Positions 44,630 through 55,714 of a stretch of 64,000 nt of DNA are shown in pieces. The DNA is taken from assembly GCF_964204865.1 (NCBI RefSeq), contig NC_135250.1, forward strand, positions 2,666,001-2,730,000. The letters are read 5' to 3'. Position 1 is the stretch's first letter, and the number at the start of each line of letters is the position of its first letter. Position numbers and translations under genes: made by a program. The notes beneath the pieces were generated by a model. It was not told the DNA's origin, did no database searches, and worked only from the letters and a program-made list of their open reading frames with translations. Origin of the DNA: Styela clava (lineage: Eukaryota > Chordata > Ascidiacea > Stolidobranchia > Styelidae).

Positions 44630-45028
44630 ACTTATTTAGACCGGCGGCAAATGATGCTGCTCAGCCCACATTTTAGAATTTAACTCAAAGATAAACAAGT
44701 TTGCTCAGCTAAAGAAATGTTATCATTTACCGTTCTAGATCCTTCTCGATTTGGTTGGAGATTATCGATCCAGGAGTCCACCGATTGGTCTGGCAACGAC
44801 ATCTGGTTTGGTGAAGGATTTTGGTAATGTCTTGGAGTGTAAGAAATTGTATATTCACGACGTATATTTGAGTGGTAAAAGTCTCTGGTTCGAAGCGGGC
44901 ACTTTTATTTCGAGTTGATTTTAACACGTCGTGTTCGACAAAGTTATTGAACCTTGGGCTCATAAAGTGAATCTTTGAAAGAAATGGTGTCTCCCGGCGA
45001 TCGGCGTGTTCTCGTCCACTATATCAGG

Positions 45029-45325
45029 GCTACTCAACTATTTTCACCAAAGGTCCGTTCAGCAAACCTTAAAATTACTGGGGTCCGGACATTACAGAAA
45101 ATTTATTTCAATAAATAAACGAAACGTCAAATGATGGCTCTCAAATATAGACACAAATGTCACATATTGGTACCAGTAGGACAAAATGTATGGATGTGTA
45201 TTTAAATTGTATCAAAATCATCTAAAACTACCAAACGATGCTTATGCTGCCAAAATAAACAAGCAGACGCGGTCCAAATTAAATGGTCGAAAGGTCCGGA
45301 TTAGTCAGTTGCCGCCCCATTTCAC
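45029..45325. mobile_element. Probable hAT-like element (CAGGGCTACTCAACT end)
   Basis: Left end CAGGGCTACTCAACT followed by AAAGGTCCG. On the right, AAAGGTCCGGATTAG mirrors GGTCCG imperfectly. No firm target duplication. Confidence 0.5.
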
Positions 45326-45588
45326 CATCGGGCTGTTTGGCGCCCGCTGGCTGGAGATTATTATTGCTGTCTCTTCCATACTTCCACCTAAATATGAGAG
45401 TTCTCTTCGTCAGGCGCCACGCACGGTATTTCATGATCACGGTCGATGCACCAATTTCATCGTTCATTCCACACCTTCAACTTCAGATATCACATTTCGA
45501 ACGCATTTTTTTAACGCAGCTTTTGACTCTGCGTTACGAATTTGAGGTAATGTGTTCGATATAATTCGATTATAAGCAGCCAGTTTAA

Positions 45589-45920
45589 GCAGCGGTTTGG
45601 CTCAACAGGCTAAGCGTTAGGAATACGCTCGCCACCCCACCTCTCATTACTCTGCGTGGTTTCGCAGGTTCGAATCCCATGCAGGGATGGTTATGTGCGA
45701 GAGGATTGCTGGACTCCTCGCCGTCGTTGGGTGGTTCACGTAACCGCTGGTCTGTTACGGCTTCCTCCACCACCAAGTCCATGCTTCCGAAAACAAACAA
45801 TATAACTAATCCCATACCCGACTTGGAATGGTAACCGAACGAGAGGCCGTGGTTCGCCATATGGATAAGCCGTCTTATCGGTTTTTCTCTCACCCGGGAT
45901 AAATATGTAAAATCCTATCC
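45589..45920 (+). mobile_element. tRNA-derived SINE, best full-length plus copy
   Basis: A tRNA-like head with A box TTTGGCTCAACAGG and B box GGTTCGAATCCC, spaced as in a tRNA gene, supplies an internal RNA polymerase III promoter. The unrelated body includes TGGTTATGTGCGAGAGG, CACCACCAAGTCCATGC, CATACCCGACTTGGAATGG and GAGAGGCCGTGGTTCGCC. It ends near GGATAAATATGTAA, ATCCTATCC. The copies at 19227, 39917 and 55715 match it closely. Confidence 0.9.
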
Positions 45921-45936
45921 ACAGGATAGCTGCAGG

Positions 45937-46130
45937 AGCAGCTGCAGGAGCAATAGCAATATTGTAGCTGTTTAATATTTTCATGAAAATAAGTATGTGC
46001 AAGTGAAGAGTGTCCCAACTTTCTATCATGAATGACCATAATAGAAAGTTGGGACACTCTTCACTTGCACATACTTATTTTCATGAAAATATTAAACAGC
46101 TACAATATTGCTATTGCTCCTGCAGCTGCT
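45937..46130. repeat. Perfect 90-bp inverted repeat with 14-bp loop
   Basis: The left arm 45937-46026 and right arm 46041-46130 are exact reverse complements over all 90 bases, separated by 14 bases. Arms start AGCAGCTGCAGGAGCAATAG. It follows the SINE end by under 20 bp. No reading frame. Confidence 0.97.
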
Positions 46131-46889
46131 GATTGTTGTTGAGCCGGCAGTTAATCTCTCTCCACCTGTTCTACATCTATTGTTGGTGTGTCGGGTTCTG
46201 TAGCATGCACAGCAAATTATTTTATTTATTTATTTTTCAAATGGCTGTTTACACTCTGACATCTGCATGCGCATGTTCCCTTTTTGCTTAACGTTGGATT
46301 TTTGACATTACACATGCATGATCTTTGTTTCTATATGGGTGGTGTGATACCTTATGAGGGTTGTAGACCGTATAGTTTAGCTCCTGTACCTATTATTGTA
46401 ATTAGGCGACCAGTGGAGATATATTGGATTCTCCCCTTCATTTTAATTTGTTGTGGTATTCTATGATTTGTTTTGTGTGTATACAAAATTTTATCCTAGG
46501 TTGAGGTTCTGCTGTGAAGTTGATGTGAAGGCCAACATACGAATGGTCAGTGTGGTTTGAGAGTTTCTGCATGGTTTGCGAGGAATTCACCCTGTGTCCC
46601 AACCATATTTCAACTCTGGTCTTTGAACTAGCGTTTTATATATAGATAACTAATAATCAATATCTACTCGAAATATTAATTAATTCTAAACAAAAGTGTA
46701 GGGTAGTGCTGTTTTCAAATATGTAACCCTTGAATATCCTACTCGCAGATTTGTTTTCTGTTTTTCAGGTCGTTCTGTGATGATCAATACAATGGCTAGT
46801 TTATTGAATATAAATGGTGTCTACAACAACAAAATTCGCAGGCTGATGTCTCATCCACGATAAACTTGAACCTATTACGCCATAATAAT
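46131..46889. other. Non-coding stretch, no gene recognised
   Basis: Contains a T-rich TTTATTTATTTATTT run near 46222 and no recognisable family. It may be part of the same unknown element as the palindrome or the following repeat. Confidence 0.4.
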
Positions 46890-47670
46890 TAAATGAAGAA
46901 ATGATCCTGTGAAATAACAATACTAATTCCTTTATTCCTAATTCCTTTATCCTTGCAGAAGTCAATATCTAATAATGAAAAAAAAAACCTTATAACCTTA
47001 GCAACCAACATATTCCTATACCCTGTCTTTCTACCTTAATTAATTATAATTACTCATACTTATAAAGTTACTGATAGATTTAAATACTTATTGCAATCTG
47101 GACTACAATTTGGCAATAATAGGCTCTAGTTTGGGCAATGAAGTGGTCTAGCCCACCTCTTCATGCACCCAATTCTGGCAACTTTGGTTGGGCATTTTGG
47201 CATTTGACTCCATCTATAATCAGCTTGACAATATATTTTTTTTATAAAAGTTTATCTTTACTGTTCACTCCCATTTATAAAATTGATCAATTTGGCAGTG
47301 GCAATCATGATAAATTTATTAATATGGTGTGGCAAGTAATTTTTATTTTTTATTAACTACCAGTATGTAATTTTTCATGTTCCCTTTACTTAATAACTTC
47401 TATATGGTTGTGTGTGCGGGTGCGTGTGAGCGTGTGTGAAATATTTCAATTATTTTAGGTGAGTGAACACGTACCACATCTTCTTGGCAAAACCTTCCAT
47501 CTTATATACATTCTGTACGTTTTAAACCTTATCTAAGGTTTTGTTCGCTCTCCTGATTTCATAATCAGTTTTTATTTATTTATTTTTAGCATTCATTTAA
47601 TTGTTTTGCTGATTATGGAGTCGAAATAAACTTATACTTATTATACTTATCCTATCTTCGAGCCGTTTCG
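46890..47670 (+). repeat. Unclassified dispersed repeat, copy 2
   Basis: Collinear with 35240-35830, but with an extra GTGTGTG-rich insertion at about 47400-47550. Ends near ATTATGGAGTCGAAATAAAC. Confidence 0.75.
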
Positions 47671-48708
47671 ATTATCAAATTCCGACTATTGGTCAAACTC
47701 AGTCTCTATGTTGACACGCTCATGCCTAATCGTGGTTAAGGATGGCAAGCCCTCAAATATTTCGTCAGTGCAGAGTTGCCTTCTTCCGCAAACGTCGACG
47801 ATGAAGCCACAATTATCGATAAAAATTAGTCGGTCAGAACCGGTATGTTAGTCGTTGGTCAGAACACAAAAAACAACAGCGTTCAAAATATAATCAACTG
47901 AAAAGAAACTTCTGTCGCCGACACTATGTTACCCAAGTTTCTAAATTTCGGCCATCGCAGATCCTTAATACAATATTTCAAAGTTTTTATCACAAATATT
48001 ATTTATTTTTTTCGCTCAAAAGTTGATTTTCCGTGAATGTTTGACTAATTTTTTTGGGCTACGTGGTCATTAGAGGAGTCTTGGTTGCGATTTCGCTTCA
48101 GCGATTTCACGTAGCACGTTGCGTTGCGTCACCAAGTGTGTGCTGTTTTGCTGCATATACCGGTACTGCAACAAGAAGTGAAACCGGTACCTACCGTATT
48201 TGTCGGGCATATTCAGATTCATTTTCAGCAAATATTTCAATGTATAAGTCTAATTTGACTTTATAATCAGCATAATAGACGATAAACTTATTGCTTTAAG
48301 GCAAAATATGATTGGAAAGACGTCCTCTGCGTTTTGTTTGTCCGTTTATTGTTGTTTTATGTCAAAGTGACCAAAGTAAAATTGATTGAATCGTAGATCT
48401 GTAGATGGTACCGGTAATGTTTCGGTCTGTTAGTTGTTTCTAAGCAGATGCAAATAACACCATTCTGTCTGTTTGTAATTACTATTCAATTCCTGAATTT
48501 CCAGATACTTTTGAAATGACTCTTGACAATCTGATGAGCTATTTCAAGTTTTGTAACTTCTGCCTAATGCCAGAATGCAGTAGCCTAATGCTCTTAACTT
48601 TTTTTTGTGTCTATTTTTATTTTCACATGGACCTTTTGGCTGGAGTAATTGAAGATAACGATTAAAAGGTTTCAGAATTAGAAAAATGAGCGGTAACTTC
48701 TGAAATTA
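47671..48708. other. Non-coding stretch, no gene recognised
   Basis: AT-rich. Two TACCGGTA palindromes (48158-48165, 48419-48426). Nothing else supported. Confidence 0.4.
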
Positions 48709-48970
48709 GAGGCGCAGTTCTTACCACTTCATGGCAGCTCCTGCCACGAACGAACCGCGGCAGCTCTTGCCATGGTTTTATAGCGCTATTCAGTTATCAG
48801 TATTAACGGTATATTCACAAATTAATGTACCAGATTTCAATTGATCATGCGGAATTATATCTACTTAAACCCTAACTCTAACCCCAAATATATCAAAACT
48901 GTTTCCATAAGAAAAAGTTCCAACTTACCCAATATTTGTCACCATAAGAGACAGCCCTGTCTTATTGCTG
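48709..48970 (+). mobile_element. Family 2 dispersed element, 3'-truncated
   Basis: AGGCGCAGTTCTTACCACTT through CCCAATATTTGTCACCAT match the 14313 and 16383 copies. The GTGGCAGCTAAAAAGTCAG half is missing. Confidence 0.72.
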
Positions 48971-49494
48971 CTTTGAAAATGTCAAAATCATTGCCCAAGC
49001 ATGGAATCGAAACATTTGAGACGATTGAAAAAAGATGGCAATGAAAATTAATTGATGGAATAAATAAACTTTATCTTACCTGCCCCATCATCAAAATTGC
49101 CGGCTAAATCAATTTTATTTAAACAAACAAGTTGGTATTTTCTGAAACAACTGGTCACTTTACCTGACTTGATGTTTCAGGCAAAAACTTTTGTTCGATA
49201 TTGTCAACCAATTATATTTATTTTGTTTTCAAATATTTTTTTACAACTTCAATTTTTAAAATTCTTTAGTCCCTAACCTGTTACTGTGCTTACACTTTGC
49301 AAAAAGAATGAGCGTGTGTGGCTATTATTATATTTCTTTTGTTTTTACATATTGACTAATAAATACTATAATTTTATTTTCCAATCTTTTTGCCGCACTT
49401 GTGCTCTACCAGAGGCTGAAAGCCTGCGGCTGTGTGCAACTACTGAAAAAACAAGATATAAGGACAATATAAATATCATTTTAAATACACAGCA

Positions 49495-50487
49495 ATGGCA
49501 AATTTTTCGAAGCAAATATGCGTTTTCTTGTCCTTGTTCGTGGCATTTTCTTTGGCATTGGACCATAACGAGCCTGGATTTTTAAAAAGGCAACACAGTC
49601 TCATCAAACCATATACTGGAAGTAGCGCAAGTATACCTAATTGGGATTATCGGGATGCCACTATGATTACAAATAGTTTCGTCAGATTAACGCCAGATCA
49701 TCAAGGGAAACGAGGAAGTCTTTGGAATAGAATACCGGTGTATTTACGAGACTGGGAGCTTATCATGTCGTTCAAAATTCACGGGGGAGGCAGAACACTG
49801 GCTGCTGATGGATTTGCTATTTGGTATACTAAACAACGAATGGAACCTGGTCCTGTGTTTGGGAGTCGCGACCAGTTCAGTGGGCTTGGTGTTTTTCTTG
49901 ATACTTATAAGAATGGTCCACAAGCTGTGACGTTTCCGTTTATAACTGCTATGGTGAACAATGGAAGTATGAATTATGACCATGCAGGTGACGGTCGTCA
50001 AAATTCAATCGGTAGCTGTTTGGCTTCATTTAGGAATAAAGATTTTGAAACCAGCATTTCTATCAGATATGTCAAAAGCAGATTAACAGTTTCTCTTAAT
50101 GTCGACGATGGTATGGATTGGAGGGAGTGCTTCGATGTAGGGGGAGTTACGTTACCTGTCGGTTATTTTTTTGGTGTCTCTGCTGCCACTGGTGACCTGG
50201 CTGATAACCATGACATTGTTGGTGTAAAATTATACGAAATTGATGCCCACAGACCACAAGGCGAAGATGATGGTTGGGGGACTGCGGTACCAAGCGTCAG
50301 CTTTTTCAAACCACCGTTAGATAACACTGATGAGTCCGCGGCAGGCGGATTCAGAAACACAGCGATGTCTGGGTTTAAGATATTTTTGATTTTCATCTGT
50401 GCATTACTAGGTCTCGGTGTGTGCGTCGTTGTAGGTTTCGTCGTTTTTCAAAAGAGACAAGAACAAAGCAGGAAGAGATTTTATTGA
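49495..50487 (+). CDS. LMAN2: VIP36/ERGL-type L-type lectin (LMAN2-like cargo receptor)
   Basis: The 330-residue type I membrane lectin binds high-mannose glycans on cargo and cycles in the early secretory pathway. Residues 1-21 are a signal peptide (VFLSLFVAFSLA). The legume-lectin-like domain spans about 23-250, with DTY at 136-138, NNGSMNYDH at 155-163 and GDLADNHD at 233-240 as calcium and sugar-binding elements. A conserved Cys pair is at 175 and 212, and N156-G-S is a glycosylation sequon. A membrane helix follows at about 293-318. The cytoplasmic end KRFY is the trafficking signal seen in VIP36. Length and ends fit the family. ATG context is AGCAATGGC. AATAAA at 50508-50513 lies 21 bases past the stop. 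No intron interrupts the coding region. Confidence 0.95.
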   Translation: MANFSKQICVFLSLFVAFSLALDHNEPGFLKRQHSLIKPYTGSSASIPNWDYRDATMITNSFVRLTPDHQGKRGSLWNRIPVYLRDWELIMSFKIHGGGRTLAADGFAIWYTKQRMEPGPVFGSRDQFSGLGVFLDTYKNGPQAVTFPFITAMVNNGSMNYDHAGDGRQNSIGSCLASFRNKDFETSISIRYVKSRLTVSLNVDDGMDWRECFDVGGVTLPVGYFFGVSAATGDLADNHDIVGVKLYEIDAHRPQGEDDGWGTAVPSVSFFKPPLDNTDESAAGGFRNTAMSGFKIFLIFICALLGLGVCVVVGFVVFQKRQEQSRKRFY

Positions 50488-50507
50488 TTCTACAAAACAA
50501 AGAAGTA

Positions 50508-50513
50508 AATAAA
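50508..50513 (+). terminator. Polyadenylation signal of the lectin gene
   Basis: AATAAA 21 bases after the stop codon. Confidence 0.6.
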
Positions 50514-50606
50514 ATAACAAAGACCTATTCCTTTTAAATTTCAGCTATATATACTCTTTGGTCAGGTCTACTTTAGTATTATTTCACCTTTAATCTAATT
50601 TATAAA

Positions 50607-50941
50607 CCAGGGGTGTGCAACCTGCAGTCCACAATGAAAAATCGTGCGTCTGGCGGAGAAGTGCCAATTTTGAGTGATGTGTGGCTCGTGAAACGAGTTT
50701 AATCTGTTATGTGTGAGTAATTCCAATCTCTTGCGTTGCGAAGCCACCAATTCATTATCTATGCCTATGATGTTACAATGCCCTTACATCTAGCTTGTGC
50801 GAAGCAAACAACGCATATTTCAAGATCAATAACTAAAATCTTTGAATCAACTAGAAAGCCTATGTTTACTAAAGATTCTGCCGTAGTTTCAACCAGTTAT
50901 TTGTATCTAGTTCTCCATCATTTAAAGTTGCACACCCCTGG
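50607..50941. mobile_element. hAT-like element with GGGGTGTGCAAC ends
   Basis: Inverted ends CCAGGGGTGTGCAAC and GTTGCACACCCCTGG. TATAAA flanks both sides (50601-50606, 50942-50947), perhaps part of a decayed 8-bp duplication. No coding capacity. Confidence 0.82.
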
Positions 50942-51618
50942 TATAAATCAGAAAGTAACAGCATCGGCCAAATGCCTAGTAGGATGAGATTATTTCTGAT
51001 CACTCAAATTTCAATGATAGTGGTGTTGGAATAGTTCTGAAGTAGACCACGCTCAAACTTTTTCACCGCTTAATCATTTGGTGCTTCAGGTCAGCATATT
51101 TGGCTCTGAGCTGTTGAATAGCAGGAATGAACAAATGTAATTCAAATTGAATGCTTTAGAAATATCTACATTAAAAATTGCAATAATTTGTATTTATTTC
51201 AATCTAAAATTTGTCGTTTTTGCAATAAAGTTAATAAATTGTCTCATATCATAATTGAAAATTTGAATTGAACATAAATTAAATTGAAGTTTTTGCACAA
51301 CGGATTTCAAAGTTGGTACATATTCAAATTAAATGCTTTAGAAAAATCAAGAATTGTATTAATTTAAATTACTGGTTTTATGTTATCTTTGCACTGAAGT
51401 TGATACTGAAATTGGCCATATCATAATTTTGATTCAAAATCCGAAATATACGTATTCAACCATATTTATTCCAATGATTTAAACTACTGTTATGTTAATA
51501 AATGTAAAAATTTGCACCAAAATGTATTAAAATTTGGCACATATAAAAGTTTTCAATATTGAATTTAACTGCAAGAGTATTCCAACATACCAAAGTATTT
51601 GAATATAAACATCTATAG

Positions 51619-51997
51619 CAGTGGGTCCTACCCTTTTTTGACTTATGGCCCATTTCCGGACGCTTTTAGCACCTATGGCCCCTCTGTTTATAATTCCAAA
51701 GGTTTATAGTGTTGTTTTCGATTGGTGGATTACAAATTTCCTTATGTTGAAACAATTCATGCTCAACAAAGGGAAGAATCCCTTTCAAGCAATGAAACTA
51801 GGAAGAACGGAAGTTTTCTTGTCAAGGGAAGGTGAAATCAGTTTTGCAGCTAGCAAAAGTATTTTAGGTATAGACTGTTGATGGGCGGTAGATGCTTCCA
51901 CTCACTTCTTTTCGTTTTTTTTTTATTGGCCTTTGCTACTGCCTTGGTTTCTCACACACTAGGCCCCCTCCAACTGGTCCCTGGTTGTGAACCACTG
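51619..51997. mobile_element. Family 3 hAT-like element, longest copy
   Basis: Ends CAGTGGGTCC and GTGAACCACTG. Flanks ATCTATAG and ATCTAAGC match partly. The body matches 20509-20779 and 29459-29732 (CAATTCATGCTCAACAAA, GGAAGAACGG). Confidence 0.75.
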
Positions 51998-52703
51998 ATC
52001 TAAGCATCTGCTGAATAATAGCAAAGTATCAATATTTTGAACACTGTCGTTTCAAATAAATATGATGTAAAGTCCGTAGAATATATTTTGAACGAAATTA
52101 ACGATTAAAAACTATTGAACGAATATGTCAAGAGATGTTGAACAATTTCATGTATCTTTATAAGTGGAATAATCACAATAAAATTTACACAGATTAAAAT
52201 TCGACATGAATCATAATTCTGTCGAAAGTAAATCTTCATAAATTATTTGAATCAAAATTAACGTAATAGCAGAATTTAGTTAGAATGGAAATCCCATTTT
52301 AAATCATTGAAAAGGATTTATAAGTCAGATATTCGAATTTTTTCTTATAAAATTTGTTATTTTTTATCAATGGAATTATTACACTTAAAAACCTACAGCA
52401 TAATTCTGACCAAAAATTAATCCATCTAGATTATTTAAAATGAACGAAATAAGAAAATCTACATTACCAAACTGTTCGATAATGAGCAACATGGATTTAT
52501 GAACACATAGTTTTTGTCTAATTTTTCGAGTTCCCAATCATTATACGACCTTCGCTGCACCTTAATTTATAACCTAATTCAAAAATTGTTACACATTTTG
52601 GGATGAAGCAATTTTGATTTATTTTTCACTTTTATAAATGCTTCCAATTACATTTTGCAATACCAATATTACTAGAATGCCTAATATACTATAATTTATG
52701 AAT

Positions 52704-52845
52704 TCTCCCGTAGTATGTGTGCCAGATTGGCCATAATTTTATTTCGATTTCCCTTTTTTTAGTTCTATCACAAGTTCTGAACTGTCTGTGTTAGCCAAGT
52801 GAATATACCCTACCCTAACCTGGTACACATACTACAGGAGCACTT
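52704..52845. mobile_element. Degenerate MITE related to family 1
   Basis: TCTCCCGTAGTATGTGTGCC at the left and CTGGTACACATACTACAGGA at the right are near inverse. The interior has GTTAGCCAAGTGAATATACC as at 31620-31645. Confidence 0.65.
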
Positions 52846-52998
52846 ACCCCTATGCCAGACCAGAAATTTGAATGGTTGATAGGTTATGGTTGGGCTATAT
52901 TGTCGGCTCTCCTTTCTCTGACATATATGCGATATATAACAACACAAACAGCATTACTAGTAGATTCTTCATATTTATTAAAGTAGTTTGCACCATTA

Positions 52999-53310
52999 CC
53001 GTGTTTCCCTGAAAATGGGACTTAGCCTGAATTTTTAGGAATAATTTTAGTATAAGCCGCTAAAATAAGACCTAGTTGATAGCGCAAATTTTTTTTGACA
53101 TTGACATGAATCTAGCAAGATATTCCAGAAGATGATGATAATTTTGAATAATCAATGTTTGGCACTTTTTTTTAAATAAAAATGTGTTATCTATTCTAAA
53201 TCTAGATAATTGGATATCGGTTTTCAAGATATCTCCCCAAAATGAGCCCTAGTGTTATTTTTCGAAATAAAATTGGAATATGACCACAATTTTTTTTCGG
53301 GGAAACACCG
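52999..53310. mobile_element. Tc1/mariner-like non-autonomous element with GTGTTTCCC ends
   Basis: Ends CCGTGTTTCCCTGAAAA and TTTTTCGGGGAAACACCG, flanked by TA on both sides (52997-52998, 53311-53312). Interior AATAAGACCTAGTTGATAGC recurs near 16330; a short relative is at 10473-10530. Confidence 0.7.
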
Positions 53311-53727
53311 TATGTTACAATATTAACATCTTTATTTTCAATTTTATCTGATAACATTCTCACGAGATTGGTAGATTAGTTTTATTTTTCATTTATTCTT
53401 TCCCAAAGCTGCTTTACGATATTACTTGAGTAGAACATGTTCTATCAATGAGCACAAAGCAACTCAAGTTCAACAATTTGTTGTGATTGATTGATATTAT
53501 TTCAAGCGATTAAAAAGCTGTGAGAGATTGTTTTTTCTTTTCTTTTTGAAGCGATGGATAATTTGAATATTATTTATACCATATACATTATGAGCAAATG
53601 TTATATTGTATTACAAATTACTTTAAGTCTACCTGACGTGGAATGGCATCTGCGCAATAGACCATGTTACAAATAACTGTTGCAAATAAATCATTATCTA
53701 TCTCTCTTTTGAGCCGTGAAAATGAAT

Positions 53728-53745
53728 CCCCCCCCCCCCCCCCCC
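53728..53745 (+). repeat. Poly-C tract (18 bases)
   Basis: Uninterrupted C run between unique sequences. Confidence 0.9.
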
Positions 53746-53909
53746 TGGACTGGTTGATAAAAATTGTTTGGCATCTCTCCATCTTTTTGACTCCGGCATC
53801 TGGATCAAGATGAAGAAAATTTTTACCTTTCGAATCCAATTTTCAACTCAACACCCAATTTTGACCATCAAAAATGTGGCCTATGCTCACCTTCATTATT
53901 TGTCTAATT

Positions 53910-54139
53910 GGGGCTCCCGAAGTATGCGAACCAAGATGGCGGACATCGGAATGTAATATGTGTACCAGGTTAGGCCATAATTTTAGGTATAAATACTACT
54001 GGAGGCTCTTGGCTAGTCTTCGAACTGATAATAGGACTAAAATAAGGAAAATTGGAAAAAAATTATCGCCTAACCCTAACCTGTTACCCATGTTACGTTC
54101 CGGTGTCCGCCATCTTGGTTCGCATACTTCGGGAGCACC
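53910..54139 (+). mobile_element. Family 1 MITE, long form
   Basis: Ends GGGGCTCCCGAAGTATGCG and CATACTTCGGGAGCACC. Flanks GTCTAATT and GTCTGATT match 7 of 8. Nearly identical to 1792-2026 in the same orientation. Confidence 0.9.
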
Positions 54140-54516
54140 GTCTGATTAGTTAGACAATCCGCCACACAAAGCTTTTTTGTTACCTTTAGCATATTTGATT
54201 CCAATTACCACCAACTCTAAAATATATCTAATTCGTTTCGAGACTTCTGCGAGCTTGAAAACACAACTCATGCTCTCCAATACTAATAAAAAATTGCATT
54301 ATTTTCTTGAGATGAAAATTCAATTTGTATTTAATTGCCTTCATATCTTGTAGGAATTATATCCATTTGCAGTTCAGAATTCATATTTTTTCTCTGTTTC
54401 GCAGTGTGGCCAAATAAATAGTGTTTATGCTGAAACTGAGTGTGTTGTGAAAATTTGTCAAAGTGCTTTTAATTCAGTCTCTCACAGAAGGTGCTAAGAA
54501 GAGAATACCAAGGAGC

Positions 54517-54619
54517 AGAGGGGGGAGGGTGAGTCGATAATACGGCCTAATCATATGGCGAGCCACGTCGTCTGGTTCGGTGACCAGTCCATGTCGCATT
54601 TGGGAGTAGTTAGGTTTGA
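54517..54619 (-). mobile_element. tRNA-derived SINE, 3' fragment
   Basis: CGATAATACGGCCTAATCAT and ATGGCGAGCCACG match the SINE 3' part; no head. Confidence 0.55.
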
Positions 54620-55714
54620 CCAGACAAAGTTAAAGAGAGTATGGCCGATAAAGCAGTACAAGACGATATTTGTTTAGAGTTGAAACCTGGCTGGTTAAAG
54701 GTACTGTGTATGTCGCCAATGTGGTGAATATGTTCTATAGATAAATCCGCATGTTTTCGTGTATCATTGTGATTAAATTAGCGCCACCTAATGTGGCCAA
54801 CGTGGCACCATCGCCGAGCACTATGAAATGTTAATGGTCGCGTGGCAAAGCTTGGGATTTATTTGGTTAGCGCGCGTCAAGGTTGCTACATCTTGTAACT
54901 TGTTTTTTTTCTTGTTTTAGTATAGTAGTGATCTTTGAGTTAATAAAAGCCTAGAAAACACTCTAAATGTGTTTTCCTCGAATGGTTTCACTACAATCAT
55001 TATTTTCAAGCAACTCCCAATGTCAGAAGATGACTCAACACGTCTAATGCCACGTCATTAAGTCCGTGGTCGGTAAACCTTTTACAAGTGTTTCTCAAAG
55101 TTAGATTTAAACTGGTGTTGCATAGAAAATGTAACATCATGATTGATCTATGTGTTAGTAGATCATCTCTAGGGAAAATATATCCAAATTGATGGGCAAT
55201 CAGGTTAAATTTAGTGGCAAAGGGTGCGCAAAAGGTTTTCTCGCGAAGTAACCAACCTATAAAAACGGCAACTTGGTGGCGCTAGCTTCGCGTGGCAACG
55301 GGATTTCAAAGTGGAATTCTTGTCTGTCGATTTTGCAATCACAGTAAAATAGTTTTACCGTATTGTTGTTATACATTTTGAAAAAAAAAATTACTAACGA
55401 CGGCGATTTCTCTCATACCGGGATCGTTGCGACGAGAAAACGGGAGAAATAGCTTGCTCGGCTACGGTTGATAGTCTGCGCGTTTTGGACGACTATCCGT
55501 ATATTTCGGCGGATTTTATTACGTCAATGTGACGTAGTAATTTAATTTCTGGATGACGTAGTCAGGTTGGGGTTAGGAATGACATATAAAAATAATGTTG
55601 TGCCACGCCCACTAGAAGTTATTGCGGTACGAAAGTACACGAGACCTAAAAGTAGAAACTTTTCCTGCTCATTACGGGAAAACACCGGCGTCCTGACAAG
55701 TTGTCAGTTTAGGA

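Larger units (their letters stand above)
39500..44700 (-). mobile_element. BEL/Pao LTR retrotransposon, degenerate, with nested insertions
   Basis: Pieces of one element in order on the minus strand: gag-like segment (44330-44629, DUF1759-like FELFYENVHLRL and LGELKRRYG), CCHC knuckles (about 43785-43890), aspartic-protease-like segment (43371-43712, VALLDSESQVSLI), reverse transcriptase pieces (41508-41705, 40265-40465, about 39730-39910) and an RNase H-proximal piece (39500-39691). Stops, frameshifts and insertions at 39917-40261, 40466-41530 and probably 41706-43015 show it is dead. The YVDD-type RT site is degraded. Integrase and both LTRs were not found. The family assignment rests on several separate motifs in the right order. 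Confidence 0.85.

Noticed and set aside
45600..45680. A and B box resembling a true tRNA gene
   Set aside because: The head lacks a full set of paired stems and is followed by the SINE body; the same unit recurs at several places.
54707..54992. Possible solo LTR (TGTATGTCGCC start, AATAAAAGCC, CACTACA end)
   Set aside because: No target duplication and no second copy in the window. The pattern is suggestive only.
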